This document shows, in pieces, positions 8,748 to 17,904 of a stretch of 64,000 nt of DNA. Both the position numbers and the translations under genes were made by a program. Every line of letters starts with the position of its first letter. The first letter of the stretch is position 1. The notes under the pieces are model-generated. The model was not told where the DNA came from. It ran no database searches and was given only the letters and a program-made list of their open reading frames with translations. This stretch comes from Enhydrobacter sp. (GTDB taxonomy: Bacteria; Pseudomonadota; Alphaproteobacteria; Reyranellales; Reyranellaceae), in NCBI RefSeq assembly GCF_030246845.1, contig NZ_CP126889.1, forward strand, positions 4,459,001 through 4,523,000. The letters are read 5' to 3'.

Positions 8748-10517
8748 ATGAATGCTGTGCTGGGCGATCTGCCGACATGGAACCTCGCCGACCTATATTC
8801 GAGCCCGGCCGGTCCGGACCTGCAGGCCGACCTGAAGCTCGCGGCCGAGGAGGCGGACGCTTTCGCCAAGGCTTACGAGGGTCGGATCGCCGCGCTCGAC
8901 GGGGCAACGCTGGGCGCAGCCATCGCGCAGTACGAGGCGCTGCAGGATCGGATGGGCCGCATCGGCTCGTACGCCTCACTCTACTACGCGCAGGACCAGG
9001 CCGATCCCGAGCGCGGCCGGTTCGCGCAGGATGTGTCCGAACGCCTGACGGACATCGGGACCAGGCTCGTGTTCTTCCGACTCGAGATCAACAAGCTCGA
9101 CGACGCCGATCTCGCCGAGAAGCAGAAGGCGCCGGCGCTGGCCAAGTACGGGCCGTGGCTGCGCGATCTGCGGGTGTTTCGCCCGCACCAGCTCTCCGAC
9201 GAGATGGAAAAGGCGCTGCATGAAAAGCACGTGGTCGGTCGGGCGGCGTGGTCGCGTCTGTTCGACGAGACGATTGCCCGACTGCGCTATCCGTTCCGCG
9301 GCGAGATGCTGGGCGAGCCGCAGATCCTCGACAAGCTTTTGGATAAGGACCCGCAGGTGCGCCGCGAGGCGGCCAAGTCGTTCGGCAAGGTGCAGGGCGA
9401 CAACATTGCGATCTTCTCTCTGGTCACCAACACGCTCGCCAAGGACAAGGAGATCGAGGATCGCTGGCGCAGGTATCCGCGCCCGCAGTCGGCAATGAAC
9501 CTCACCAACGTGGTCGAGGACGAAGTGGTCGATGCACTGGCCTCCGCCGTGAAGGCGGCCTATCCGCGGCTGGCGCATCGCTACTACCGGCTCAAGGCCC
9601 GATGGTTCGGCGTCGACAAGATGCCCTACTGGGACCGCAATGCGCCGCTGCCGGAACACGATGACCGCACGATTCCCTGGAACGAGGCCGAGAAGATCGT
9701 GCTCGACGCCTACAACGCCTTCTCGCCGGAGCTCGCCTCGGTCGGCCGCCGATTCTTCGGCACGGGCTGGATCGATGCGCCGGCGCGGCCGGGCAAGTCG
9801 CCCGGCGCCTTCGCCCATCCCACCGTGCCGTCGGCGCATCCGTACCTGTTGCTGAACTACCAGGGCAAGGTGCGGGACGTGATGACGCTGGCGCACGAGC
9901 TGGGCCATGGCGTGCATCAGGTCCTGTCGGCGCGGCAGGGGGCGCTGATGGCCGATACGCCGCTCACCCTTGCCGAGACGGCCTCGGTGTTCGGCGAGAT
10001 GCTGACCTTCCAGTCGCTCCTGAAGACCGCTCCCGACAAGAATGCGCGCAAGGCGATGCTGGCTGGCAAGGTCGAGGACATGCTGAACACCGTGGTGCGC
10101 CAGATCGCGTTCTACGATTTCGAGTCGCGCCTGCACCTGGAGCGCCGCAAGGGCGAGCTCACGCCCGACGCGATCGGCGAGCTCTGGCTTGCCGTGCAGC
10201 GCGAGAGCCTGGGGCCGGCCTTCACCTTCGACGACGAGTACAAATACTACTGGTCCTACATCGGGCACTTCATCCATTCGCCTTTCTATGTCTATGCCTA
10301 TGCCTTCGGCGATTGCCTGGTGAACTCGCTTTACGCCGCTTACCAGTCGGGACAGGCCGGCTTCGAGGGCAAGTATCTCGACATGCTGAAGGCGGGGGGC
10401 GTGAAGCGGCACAAGGAGCTGCTGGCGCCATTCGGCCTCGATGCCACCGATCCTGCCTTCTGGGGCAAGGGACTGGGCGTGATCTCGGGCTTCGTCGACG
10501 AGCTCGAAAAGCTCTAG
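8748..10517 (+). CDS. pepF: M3 family oligoendopeptidase F
   Basis: This is a cytoplasmic zinc metallopeptidase (589 aa) that cleaves short peptides. The zinc motif HELGH is at residues 383-387, in LAHELGHGVHQVLS, with the third ligand expected in ETASVFGEM about 25 residues later. Around it are AHPYLLLNYQGKVRDV and the C-terminal YYWSYIGHFIHSPFYVYAYAFG, both typical of the PepF family. I chose ATG 8748 because AAGGAG lies 9 nt upstream; a TTG at 8739 in the same frame is less likely. It is followed after 2 nt by the ABC1 kinase. Confidence 0.93.
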   Translation: MNAVLGDLPTWNLADLYSSPAGPDLQADLKLAAEEADAFAKAYEGRIAALDGATLGAAIAQYEALQDRMGRIGSYASLYYAQDQADPERGRFAQDVSERLTDIGTRLVFFRLEINKLDDADLAEKQKAPALAKYGPWLRDLRVFRPHQLSDEMEKALHEKHVVGRAAWSRLFDETIARLRYPFRGEMLGEPQILDKLLDKDPQVRREAAKSFGKVQGDNIAIFSLVTNTLAKDKEIEDRWRRYPRPQSAMNLTNVVEDEVVDALASAVKAAYPRLAHRYYRLKARWFGVDKMPYWDRNAPLPEHDDRTIPWNEAEKIVLDAYNAFSPELASVGRRFFGTGWIDAPARPGKSPGAFAHPTVPSAHPYLLLNYQGKVRDVMTLAHELGHGVHQVLSARQGALMADTPLTLAETASVFGEMLTFQSLLKTAPDKNARKAMLAGKVEDMLNTVVRQIAFYDFESRLHLERRKGELTPDAIGELWLAVQRESLGPAFTFDDEYKYYWSYIGHFIHSPFYVYAYAFGDCLVNSLYAAYQSGQAGFEGKYLDMLKAGGVKRHKELLAPFGLDATDPAFWGKGLGVISGFVDELEKL

Positions 10518-10519
10518 GT

Positions 10520-11854
10520 ATGGCGGACGAGGGCGACAGTCTGGGTGGCCGGCTCGGCCGCTATGCCCGGGTCGGCGCGTCGGTGGGCGGCCTGGCGGCG
10601 CGGCTCGCGGGCGAGCGCTATCTCGGCCTCTCCCTCGACCGCGACCGTCATGCCGCCGAGCTCCGGAGCGCGCTGGGCGGCCTCAAGGGTCCGCTGATGA
10701 AGGCGGCCCAGCTCCTCGCCACCATTCCCGATGCGCTGCCGCCGGAATATGCGCGCGAGCTGGCGCAGCTCCAGGCCAATGCGCCGGCCATGGGCTGGCC
10801 TTTCGTGCGGCGGCGCATGGCGACCGAGCTGGGGCCGGACTGGCCGGCCAGGTTCGCCCGCTTCGACAAGGAAGCGGCCTTCGCCGCCTCGCTCGGCCAG
10901 GTGCATCGCGCCGTCCTGCCGGACGGCCGGAACGTCGCCGTGAAGCTGCAGTATCCCGACATGGCCTCGGCGCTGGAGGCCGATCTCAACCAGCTCAAGC
11001 TGGTGTTCGCGGTCGGCCAGCGCCTCGATCCGGCGATCCGCACCGACGAGATCCATGCCGAGATCACCAACCGCCTGCGCGAGGAACTCGACTACCGCCG
11101 CGAGGCGAGGCACATCGATCTCTACCGGCACATGTTGCGCGATGAGCCGAAGGTGCACGTGCCGGAGGTCGTCGCCGAATATTCGACCGACCGGCTGCTC
11201 ACCATGAGCTGGCTCTCCGGCGAGCCGCTGCTCGACTGGAAGAAGCATTCCCAGGAGGAACGCGACGCGCTCGCGGTCAACATGTTCCGCGCGTGGTACG
11301 TGCCGTTCTATTTCTACGGCGTGATTCACGGCGATCCGCATCTCGGCAACTACACCGTCCGGCCGGACGCCTCGGTCAATCTGATGGATTTCGGCTGCGT
11401 GCGCGTCTTTCCGCCACGTTTCGTGCGCGGCTCGATAGAGCTTTATCGCGCCCTGATGACGGATGACGAGGATCGGGCCGTCGCGGCCTACGAGGATTGG
11501 GGTTTCGGGGGAGTGTCGCGCGAGATGATCGCCGTGCTCAACCGTTGGGCGGCGTTCCTGTATGGCCCGTTGATGGACGACCGGCCGCGCCGGCTCACGG
11601 AAGGGGTGGCGGAAGGCTTCGGTCGCGACATGGCGCAGAACGTGTTCGGCGAGCTGCGCCGAATGGGCGGTGTGCGGCCGCCGCGCGAGTTCGTGTTCAT
11701 GGACCGTGCGGCGATCGGGCTCGGCGCCGTCTTCATTCACCTGCGTGCCTCGATCAACTGGCATCGGCTGTTCGAGGGCCTGATCGAGGGCTTCGAGCTG
11801 GAGACACTGGCCGGCAGGCAGCACCAGGCGCTCGCGGCGGCGGGCCTGGCATGA
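10520..11854 (+). CDS. ABC1/UbiB/AarF-family atypical kinase
   Basis: This is a 444-residue ABC1-family protein, a protein-kinase-like fold with ATPase activity linked to quinone biosynthesis or lipid metabolism. Visible marks are the nucleotide loop AASLGQVH, VAVKLQYP with the catalytic lysine, the loop HGDPHLGNY and the metal-binding DFG (LMDFGCVRVF). The family KxGQ signature appears as KAAQ (LMKAAQLLATIPDALPPEY). It starts 2 nt after pepF and its stop overlaps the next epimerase by 4 bp. There are no transmembrane helices at the C-terminus, unlike UbiB, so it is probably an AarF paralogue rather than UbiB itself. Confidence 0.85.
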   Translation: MADEGDSLGGRLGRYARVGASVGGLAARLAGERYLGLSLDRDRHAAELRSALGGLKGPLMKAAQLLATIPDALPPEYARELAQLQANAPAMGWPFVRRRMATELGPDWPARFARFDKEAAFAASLGQVHRAVLPDGRNVAVKLQYPDMASALEADLNQLKLVFAVGQRLDPAIRTDEIHAEITNRLREELDYRREARHIDLYRHMLRDEPKVHVPEVVAEYSTDRLLTMSWLSGEPLLDWKKHSQEERDALAVNMFRAWYVPFYFYGVIHGDPHLGNYTVRPDASVNLMDFGCVRVFPPRFVRGSIELYRALMTDDEDRAVAAYEDWGFGGVSREMIAVLNRWAAFLYGPLMDDRPRRLTEGVAEGFGRDMAQNVFGELRRMGGVRPPREFVFMDRAAIGLGAVFIHLRASINWHRLFEGLIEGFELETLAGRQHQALAAAGLA

Positions 11855-12813
11855 ACATCCTGGTGACCGGATCGTCGGGCTGGCTCGGCCAGCATCTGGT
11901 GCCGCGGCTGAAGCGCGGCGGCCACCGTGTGACCGGACTCGACCCGGTGCCGGGCCCGCACACCGACGTGGTCGGTTCGGTCGCCGACCGTGCGGTCGTA
12001 CGCGCCGCGATCCGGGACAACGCGATCCAGGCCATTGTCCATGCCGGGGCGCTGCACAAGCCGCACGTCGCGATCCACGACAGCTCGCGGTTCATCGCGG
12101 TGAACGTGCAGGGCACGTTGAACCTTCTCGAGGAGGCGACGGCATCGGGGTCGACTGTCGATCGCTTCGTCTTCACCTCGACCACCTCGCTCATGATCTC
12201 GCGCCAGATTCGCGAGGCCCACAAGCGGGGCATCCACCGCGCTTTCTGGATCGACGAGGAGATGGCGCCGCTCGAGCCACGGAACATCTATGGCATCAGC
12301 AAGCTCGCCGCCGAGCATCTTTGCCGGATGGTGCACGACAGCTCGAACCTGCCGGTGATCATTCTGCGCACGGCGCGCTTCTTCCCCGAGGAAGACGACA
12401 TGGCGCACGAGATCATCCAGTCCGACGCCAACATCAAGGCCAACGAGTTCCTGTACCGGCGGCTTACCGTCGAGGATGCCGCCCGCGCCCATGTGGTTGC
12501 GCTCGACCGCGCGCCCCAGATCGGCTTCGACACCTTCATCATCTCGGCGCTGACACCGTTCAGCCCGGACGATTGCGGGCAGCTCATGGATTATGCGCCG
12601 CTTGTGGTCCATCGCTACTTCCCGCGCTACCGCGAGATCTACGCACGGCGCGGCTGGACGATGTTCGACTATATCGACCGCGTCTACGATTCGACCAAGG
12701 CGATGCGGCGGCTGGGCTTCGTCTGCGCCACGGACTTCGGCGACATCCTGACCCAGCTCGACCGCGAGGACGGCGTGGCGCCGGCCGTCAGCCGCGTACC
12801 CTGGGCATCATGA
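11851..12813 (+). CDS. NAD-dependent epimerase/dehydratase family protein
   Basis: This is a 320-residue extended SDR. The dinucleotide motif is GSSGWLG (residues 7-13), the active-site serine region is VFTSTTSLM, and the YxxxK motif is YGISKLAAE (Y149-K153 region). The chain resembles the large uncharacterised NAD(P)-dependent oxidoreductase group rather than a sugar epimerase with known substrate. The start overlaps the ABC1 kinase stop by 4 bp, so pepF, the kinase and this gene probably form one transcript. The last 26 bp overlap the convergent TPP enzyme. Confidence 0.78.
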   Translation: MNILVTGSSGWLGQHLVPRLKRGGHRVTGLDPVPGPHTDVVGSVADRAVVRAAIRDNAIQAIVHAGALHKPHVAIHDSSRFIAVNVQGTLNLLEEATASGSTVDRFVFTSTTSLMISRQIREAHKRGIHRAFWIDEEMAPLEPRNIYGISKLAAEHLCRMVHDSSNLPVIILRTARFFPEEDDMAHEIIQSDANIKANEFLYRRLTVEDAARAHVVALDRAPQIGFDTFIISALTPFSPDDCGQLMDYAPLVVHRYFPRYREIYARRGWTMFDYIDRVYDSTKAMRRLGFVCATDFGDILTQLDREDGVAPAVSRVPWAS

Positions 12814-14413
12814 TCAGGTCCCAGGGGCTCGGCACGTCGCCGTGCGGGACCCAGACGAGGGCAGGGGCGTCGAGCGCAAAGGCCTTGTGCAGGGCGTGCT
12901 CGAGCTGACCGGCATCGGTCGCCTTGAAGGAGGCGACGCCGAAGGCGTCGGCGAGTTTCACGAAGTCGGGATTCTCGAGATCCGAGGCGATCAGTCGGTT
13001 GCCATAGCGTTCCTGCTGGATGCGCCTCACGTTGCCGAAAGCGCCGTTGTCGAACACCACGACCACGACGGCGATGTTGTGACGCGCGGCGGTGGCGAGC
13101 TCGCCGACCTGGTAGAGGAAGCCGCCGTCGCCCGCGATCGCCAGCACCTTGCGGTGCGGCATGGCGACCTTGGCGCCGAGTGCGGTGCCGAAGCCCCAGC
13201 CGAGATTGTCCTGGTAGCCCGGCGACAGGAAGGTGCGCGGCTTCTCGATCGGCAGGGCGACTCGCGAGGCAAAGCCGATTTGCGAGACCTCGTCGACGAA
13301 GATGCCGTCCTCAGGCAGGGCATTGCGGATCGCCCTCAGGAAGCTCGCCTGCGGCTCGAGCCGCGACAGGCGATCGGCGAGCCAGGCCCGATGCCGCCCG
13401 ATCTCCTCTGCACGCGAGGGCCGCTTGCGGTTGTGTCGGGGCAGCGCGTCGATCAGGGCGCGCAGTTGCGTGGCGGCGTCGCCGATCAGCGCCACATCGG
13501 GCCTGCGCAGGCGATCGGGCTCGTCCGGGTCGATATCGATGCGCACGACCTTGAGCTTGTCGTCGATGCCCCAGTTGGCGTTCTGGATGAAGAAGCGCGT
13601 GCCGACGGCGAGCACGGCGTCCGCCTCCTTCCACAGGCGATGACCGACCGGCATGTCGACCGCCAGCCGATGCGAGCTCGGAATCACGCCGCGGCCGCGG
13701 CGGTAGGAGCTGACCGGCGCCTCGAGCATTTCGGCGATGGCGATCACTTCGGCCGACGCATCCTGCGCGCCGCCGCCCAGCACCAGCATCGGCCGCTCGG
13801 CTTCGCCCAGGATCCTGGCCGCCGCCTCGACCGCCTCGGGGTCGATGGGATCGATCGGCAGCGGCAGCGGCGCGTCGGGCAAGGTGACCTCTGCGCGCTT
13901 CGCCCAGGTATCGAGCGCGCATTCCAGCGCGACCGGGCGCTGACGGCCGGAGGCCGCCTGCCAGACCGCGTGCGAGACAAGGGCGGGCGCCTCCTGCGGG
14001 CTCCTGATGCGCGCGGCCCATTTGGTGACATGGCGCATCAGGCCGAGCTGGTCGTGGATCTCGTGCAGATGGCCGTGGCCGCGATCGATGTCGGCCTGCG
14101 GGATCTGGCCCACCAGACCGATGACGGGCGCATTCATCCCGTAAGCGGTCAGGAGCGCCGCGCCCGCATTCAGCAGGCCGGGCCCGGGCACGACCGCGAA
14201 AGCCTGCGGCTTGCCGGAGGCGAGCGCGGCGCCCAGCGCCATATAGGCGGCCGTCTGCTCGTGTCGCGGATGGATGACACGCAAACGGTCGCCGGCATAA
14301 TAGAAAGCATCGAACAGGGGATCGTTGTGCAGGCCGGGCAATGCATAGACCGTGTCGAGCCCGTGCCGCAGGAGAGTCTCGACAGTGGCTTCGGCAGTGC
14401 TGATGCGTGGCAT
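12788..14413 (-). CDS. thiamine pyrophosphate-binding protein, acetolactate synthase-like
   Basis: This is a 541-residue member of the TPP enzyme superfamily with three domains: pyrimidine-binding (HPRHEQTAAYMALGAALASGK, containing the catalytic Glu), a central FAD/DHS-like domain (AERPMLVLGGGAQDAS) and the PP domain with GDGGFLYQVGELATAARHN, followed by NGAFGN, at about residues 427-455. It lacks features that fix a substrate, so it may be an acetolactate synthase homologue, a benzoylformate/phenylpyruvate-type decarboxylase or an oxalyl-CoA-like enzyme. No small regulatory subunit (ilvH) is nearby, which argues against a biosynthetic acetolactate synthase. It overlaps the epimerase by 26 bp tail to tail. 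Confidence 0.82.
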   Translation of the reverse strand: MPRISTAEATVETLLRHGLDTVYALPGLHNDPLFDAFYYAGDRLRVIHPRHEQTAAYMALGAALASGKPQAFAVVPGPGLLNAGAALLTAYGMNAPVIGLVGQIPQADIDRGHGHLHEIHDQLGLMRHVTKWAARIRSPQEAPALVSHAVWQAASGRQRPVALECALDTWAKRAEVTLPDAPLPLPIDPIDPEAVEAAARILGEAERPMLVLGGGAQDASAEVIAIAEMLEAPVSSYRRGRGVIPSSHRLAVDMPVGHRLWKEADAVLAVGTRFFIQNANWGIDDKLKVVRIDIDPDEPDRLRRPDVALIGDAATQLRALIDALPRHNRKRPSRAEEIGRHRAWLADRLSRLEPQASFLRAIRNALPEDGIFVDEVSQIGFASRVALPIEKPRTFLSPGYQDNLGWGFGTALGAKVAMPHRKVLAIAGDGGFLYQVGELATAARHNIAVVVVVFDNGAFGNVRRIQQERYGNRLIASDLENPDFVKLADAFGVASFKATDAGQLEHALHKAFALDAPALVWVPHGDVPSPWDLIMMPRVRG

Positions 14414-14517
14414 CCAGCAAATCCTTTCGCGGCACGGCAGATGGCACCCGCTCGTCTAGAGACTTGCCGGGACGGGATCAAGCCACCCTCTGCGCGCGAC
14501 ACCGATCGGGCGACGTG

Positions 14518-15174
14518 ATGCGTCTTGTCCTGTGTGTCGCCGTTGCGATCGCGGCAGTCGCCATCGCGCTGGCGTTGCTGTCGTGGATCGCGCAACGCCG
14601 TCTGGAGTCCCTCGGCGAGTCGTTCGTGACGAGCGATCCAGCGCGGTTGCCGGCGGTGGAGGTTGCGCTGGTTCTGGGTGCGGCGCCGATCGGGCCCGAG
14701 GGCGGACCGAACCGCTACTTCGAATATCGCCTCGATGCTGCCGCCGCTTTGTGGCGCGCGGGGAAGGTCAGGTATCTGCTTGCGAGCGGCGACCTTCGGT
14801 CACCCGACTACGACGAGCCGACCGCCATGCGCGTGGGTCTGATCGCGCGCGGCGTGCCGGGCGAATGCATCTATCGCGACTTCGCCGGGGTGCGAACGCG
14901 CGATTCGATCCTGCGGGCGCGGGAGATCTTCGGTCAGAGGCGGCTGGTCGTCGTCTCGCAACCTTTTCATCTCGCGCGGGCGATTTTCCTCGCGCGGCAG
15001 GAAGGGATCGAGGCGTGGGGCCTGGCCGCCCGTGATGTCGACCGGCCTTACAGCATCCTCACCACGCTGCGCCGCTACCCATCGGCGCTGCGCGCCTACT
15101 ACGACGTCTGGCTCGACACGCCGGCGCGCCAGAGCGGCAAGCCGGTCGTCATCGGAGTCGACCCTCCGACCTAG
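14518..15174 (+). CDS. SanA/YdcF (DUF218)-family membrane-anchored protein
   Basis: This is a 218-residue protein. Residues 1-22 are one hydrophobic segment (LVLCVAVAIAAVAIALALL), a signal anchor. The rest is a DUF218 domain: VALVLGAAPIGPEGGPNRYFEYRLDAAAALW, YLLASGD, DEPTAMRVGLIARGVP, and RTRDSILRAREIFG, followed by VVSQPFHLARAIFLARQEGI. SanA/YdcF proteins are linked to envelope permeability and antibiotic tolerance, with no agreed biochemical role. I start at ATG 14518; a GTG stands immediately before it. The last 26 bp overlap the convergent 2-hydroxyacid dehydrogenase. Confidence 0.8.
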   Translation: MRLVLCVAVAIAAVAIALALLSWIAQRRLESLGESFVTSDPARLPAVEVALVLGAAPIGPEGGPNRYFEYRLDAAAALWRAGKVRYLLASGDLRSPDYDEPTAMRVGLIARGVPGECIYRDFAGVRTRDSILRAREIFGQRRLVVVSQPFHLARAIFLARQEGIEAWGLAARDVDRPYSILTTLRRYPSALRAYYDVWLDTPARQSGKPVVIGVDPPT

Positions 15175-16144
15175 CCGCCATGTCGCGCAGCTCCGGCACC
15201 GGCGAGACGACGGGCTTGCCGGCGAAGTGGGCGTCGAGGTTGGCCCGCACCAGGGCGGTCATGCGCTCCTGCGCATGTTCGGTGCCGCCGCCGAAATGCG
15301 GTGTCATGACGAGGTTCTCGAGGGTCATGAACTCGTCGCGTACGTGCGGCTCCTCGTCGAACACGTCGAGGGCCGCCCCTTCGATCACGTTGTTGCGCAG
15401 CGCCTCGGCCAGCGCCGCCTCGTCGACGGCCCAGCCGCGTGTGATGTTGACGACGTGCCCGCGTGGTCCCAGCGCTTTCAGCACCTCCGCATCGATGATG
15501 TGCCTGTTGGAGGCGTCCGAGCGCAGCGCGACCATCAGGATATCGCACCATTCGGCGAGCGCGACGGCGTCGGGAAAATAGGCGTAGTCGACATCGCTTC
15601 GCTTGTTGCGGTTGCAGTAGCCGATTTCGACGTCGAAGCCCTTCATGCGCCTGGCGATTTCCATGCCGATTGCGCCGAGGCCCAGGATGCCGAATTTCTT
15701 GCCCGTGAGCCCGGAGATGGCGCCGAAGCGGTTGGGAATCCGCTTGGTCCATTCGCCGCGGCGGATCATGCGGTCGGCGCGCGCGATCCGGCGATGCGTG
15801 GCGAGCACGAGACCGACGGCCATTTCGGCCACATCGGGCGCGTTGGCGTCGGCGCCGTGCGTGACGATGATGTTGCGCCGCCGCGCCGCCTCGAGGTCGA
15901 TGCGCTCGTAGCCCGTACCGTAGCAGCAGATTATCGAGAGGCGCGGCAATGCCGTCATCAGCGCATCCGAGGCGCCGACGCTGCCGGTCGTGACCAGCGC
16001 CTGCACGTGCGCGGCGGTCGCTGAAGGCACCGATGTCGGATCGGGTCGATCCATGTGGCCAGCGATGTCGTAGCGCTCGGCCAGTGCTCCGAGGGTTCGC
16101 CTGGTGAAGGTGAAGCCGGTGAGGAGGGTCGGGCGATCGGCCAT
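15149..16144 (-). CDS. D-isomer-specific 2-hydroxyacid dehydrogenase
   Basis: This is a 331-residue NAD(P)-dependent oxidoreductase, probably a glyoxylate/hydroxypyruvate reductase-like enzyme. The Rossmann motif is LGLGAIGMEIARRM, catalytic Arg is in VNITRGWAVDEAALAEAL, Glu in ALDVFDEEPHV, and the catalytic His in MTPHFGGGTEHAQE, where the usual HxGSAT reads HFGGGT. Substrate is undetermined. The gene faces away from pntAA across a 148-bp divergent gap. Its 3' end overlaps the SanA-like gene. Confidence 0.88.
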   Translation of the reverse strand: MADRPTLLTGFTFTRRTLGALAERYDIAGHMDRPDPTSVPSATAAHVQALVTTGSVGASDALMTALPRLSIICCYGTGYERIDLEAARRRNIIVTHGADANAPDVAEMAVGLVLATHRRIARADRMIRRGEWTKRIPNRFGAISGLTGKKFGILGLGAIGMEIARRMKGFDVEIGYCNRNKRSDVDYAYFPDAVALAEWCDILMVALRSDASNRHIIDAEVLKALGPRGHVVNITRGWAVDEAALAEALRNNVIEGAALDVFDEEPHVRDEFMTLENLVMTPHFGGGTEHAQERMTALVRANLDAHFAGKPVVSPVPELRDMAARSEGRLR

Positions 16145-16292
16145 GATCGGCGTTCAGCATGACATGCAGCAACATCGGCCGTAAATGCGCGAGTCTCACG
16201 CGGCGAAAAAGCGGCTTGGCAAAAATGCATTCGCTGGGCATGTTCGCTGCCCCGAATTCCCATCCGCGCCTCCAACGGACCAACAGCGCTCC

Positions 16293-17453
16293 ATGAAAAT
16301 CGTCATTCTGAAAGAACGCAGGCCGCACGAGACCCGCGTGGCCGCGACGCCGGAGACCGTCAAGAAGCTGAAGGCGCTGGGAGCCGAGGTCACCGTCGAG
16401 GCGGGGGCCGGAAGCGCCGCGGCCTTCACCGACCAGGCCTACACCGATGCCGGCGCAACTATCGTGCCGGACCCTGCAGCCGCGGTGGCGGCGGGCGACA
16501 TCGTCTTCAAGATCCAGCGGCCCATGTCGGCCTCGGAAGGGCTCGACGAGATCGGACTGCTGCGGGCCGGACAGACGCTGATGTCGCCGATCGGCGCTCT
16601 CACGAACCATGAACTGGTGCAGGCGCTGGCCGCCAGGGGCGTGACGGCGTTCGCGCTGGAGTTGATCCCGCGCATCACCCGCGCGCAGTCGATGGACATC
16701 CTTTCGTCGCAGGCGAACCTCGCCGGCTACAAGGCCGTCCTTCTGGCGGCGAACAATTTCGGCCGCATCTTTCCGCAGATGATGACGCCCGGCGGCACGC
16801 TGGCGCCGGCGCGCGCCTTCATCATGGGCGTGGGCGTCGCGGGGCTCCAGGCGATCGCCACGGCGCGCCGCCTCGGCGCCGTGGTCACGGCGACCGACGT
16901 CAGGCCGGCGACCAAGGAGCAGGTGCAGTCGCTCGGCGGCAAGTTCATCGCCGTGGAGGACGAGGAGTTCAAGGCGGCGGAGACGGCGGGCGGCTACGCC
17001 AAGGAGATGAGCGCCGACTATCGTGCCAAGCAGGCGGCGCTCGTGGCCGACCACATCAAGGCGCAGGACATCGTCGTCACCACGGCGCTCATCCCGGGAC
17101 GCAAGGCGCCGGTGCTGGTGACCGAGGACATGGTCAGGACCATGAAGCCCGGCTCGGTGATCGTCGACATGGCGGTGGAGCAGGGCGGCAACTGTCCGCT
17201 GTCGGAAGTCGGCAAGGTGGTCGAGAGCCATGGCGTGAAGATCGTCGGTCCGGCCAATCTGCCGGCCGAGCTGCCGACCGATGCCTCGTCGCTGTTCGCC
17301 CGCAATCTCCTGAACTTCATCACGCCCATGGTCGACAAGGAGACGAAGGCATTGAAGATCGATCTCGACGACGAGGTCGTGAAGGGCACGCTCGTCACGC
17401 GCGACGGACAGATCGTGCATCCCTCCCTCAGCCAGAATCCAGGCCAGAACTAG
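16293..17453 (+). CDS. pntAA: NAD(P) transhydrogenase alpha subunit, part 1 (NAD-binding dI)
   Basis: This is the soluble NAD(H)-binding domain I of the proton-translocating transhydrogenase, 386 aa. It opens with MKIVILKERRPHETRVAATPE (start chosen at 16293; an in-frame extension upstream is unrelated). The RQD-loop region is seen as LIPRITRAQSMDILSSQANLAGYKAV, and the NAD Rossmann motif as MGVGVAGLQAIATARRLGAVV. IVDMAVEQGGNCP closes the active cleft. The three-gene arrangement with pntAB 8 nt and pntB 14 nt downstream is the alphaproteobacterial form. The complex makes NADPH from NADH using proton-motive force. Confidence 0.96.
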   Translation: MKIVILKERRPHETRVAATPETVKKLKALGAEVTVEAGAGSAAAFTDQAYTDAGATIVPDPAAAVAAGDIVFKIQRPMSASEGLDEIGLLRAGQTLMSPIGALTNHELVQALAARGVTAFALELIPRITRAQSMDILSSQANLAGYKAVLLAANNFGRIFPQMMTPGGTLAPARAFIMGVGVAGLQAIATARRLGAVVTATDVRPATKEQVQSLGGKFIAVEDEEFKAAETAGGYAKEMSADYRAKQAALVADHIKAQDIVVTTALIPGRKAPVLVTEDMVRTMKPGSVIVDMAVEQGGNCPLSEVGKVVESHGVKIVGPANLPAELPTDASSLFARNLLNFITPMVDKETKALKIDLDDEVVKGTLVTRDGQIVHPSLSQNPGQN

Positions 17454-17461
17454 GAGCAGCC

Positions 17462-17890
17462 ATGGACGACAGCATCGCGGGCGAAGCGGCCAGGATCGCC
17501 AGCCAGACGCAGGACCTCGCCACGCATCTCAGGAACCTCGCGCAGCAGATCACGGATCTCGCCGCGCAGACGCCGGCCGGCGCGCCGGAAAGCGGCCACA
17601 TGCCGTTCGTGGCGCTGCTCACCATCTTCGCGCTCGGCTGCTTCGTCGGCTACTACGTGGTCTGGCGCGTGACGCCGGCGCTGCATTCGCCGCTGATGTC
17701 CGTCACCAACGCGGTGTCCTCCGTGATCATCGTCGGCGCGCTGCTGGCCGCCGGGCTGCGCGGCCTGGGGGCGGCCCAGCTCTTCGGCGCCGTTGCCGTG
17801 ACCCTCGCCGCCGTGAACATCTTCGGCGGCTTCATCGTCACGCACCGCATGCTGTCGATGTTCAAGAAGAAGCAGCCGGTCAGGAAGTAG
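17462..17890 (+). CDS. pntAB: NAD(P) transhydrogenase alpha subunit, part 2 (membrane dII)
   Basis: This is a 142-residue membrane subunit with an amphipathic N-terminal stretch and about three hydrophobic helices. Characteristic pieces are FALGCFVGYYVVWRVTPALHSPLMSVTNAVSS and the end NIFGGFIVTHRMLSMF. It forms the membrane half of the proton channel with PntB. The ATG is preceded by AGGAGC at close range. It lies between pntAA and pntB in one transcript. Confidence 0.95.
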   Translation: MDDSIAGEAARIASQTQDLATHLRNLAQQITDLAAQTPAGAPESGHMPFVALLTIFALGCFVGYYVVWRVTPALHSPLMSVTNAVSSVIIVGALLAAGLRGLGAAQLFGAVAVTLAAVNIFGGFIVTHRMLSMFKKKQPVRK

Positions 17891-17904
17891 GCGAGGCAGC
17901 GACA

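Noticed and set aside
12788..14413. Biosynthetic acetolactate synthase (ilvB/ilvI)
   Set aside because: No regulatory subunit or ilvC is nearby, and the central domain does not have distinctive AHAS residues that I can identify; I kept a broader call.
16212..16245. TTGGCA-17-CATGTT as pntAA promoter
   Set aside because: The -10 box matches only three of six consensus positions, so I did not list it as a feature.
15171..17420. Minus-strand open frame of 749 codons over pntAA
   Set aside because: The pntAA sequence on the plus strand is unambiguous; the antisense frame reads His/Arg/Asp-rich noise.
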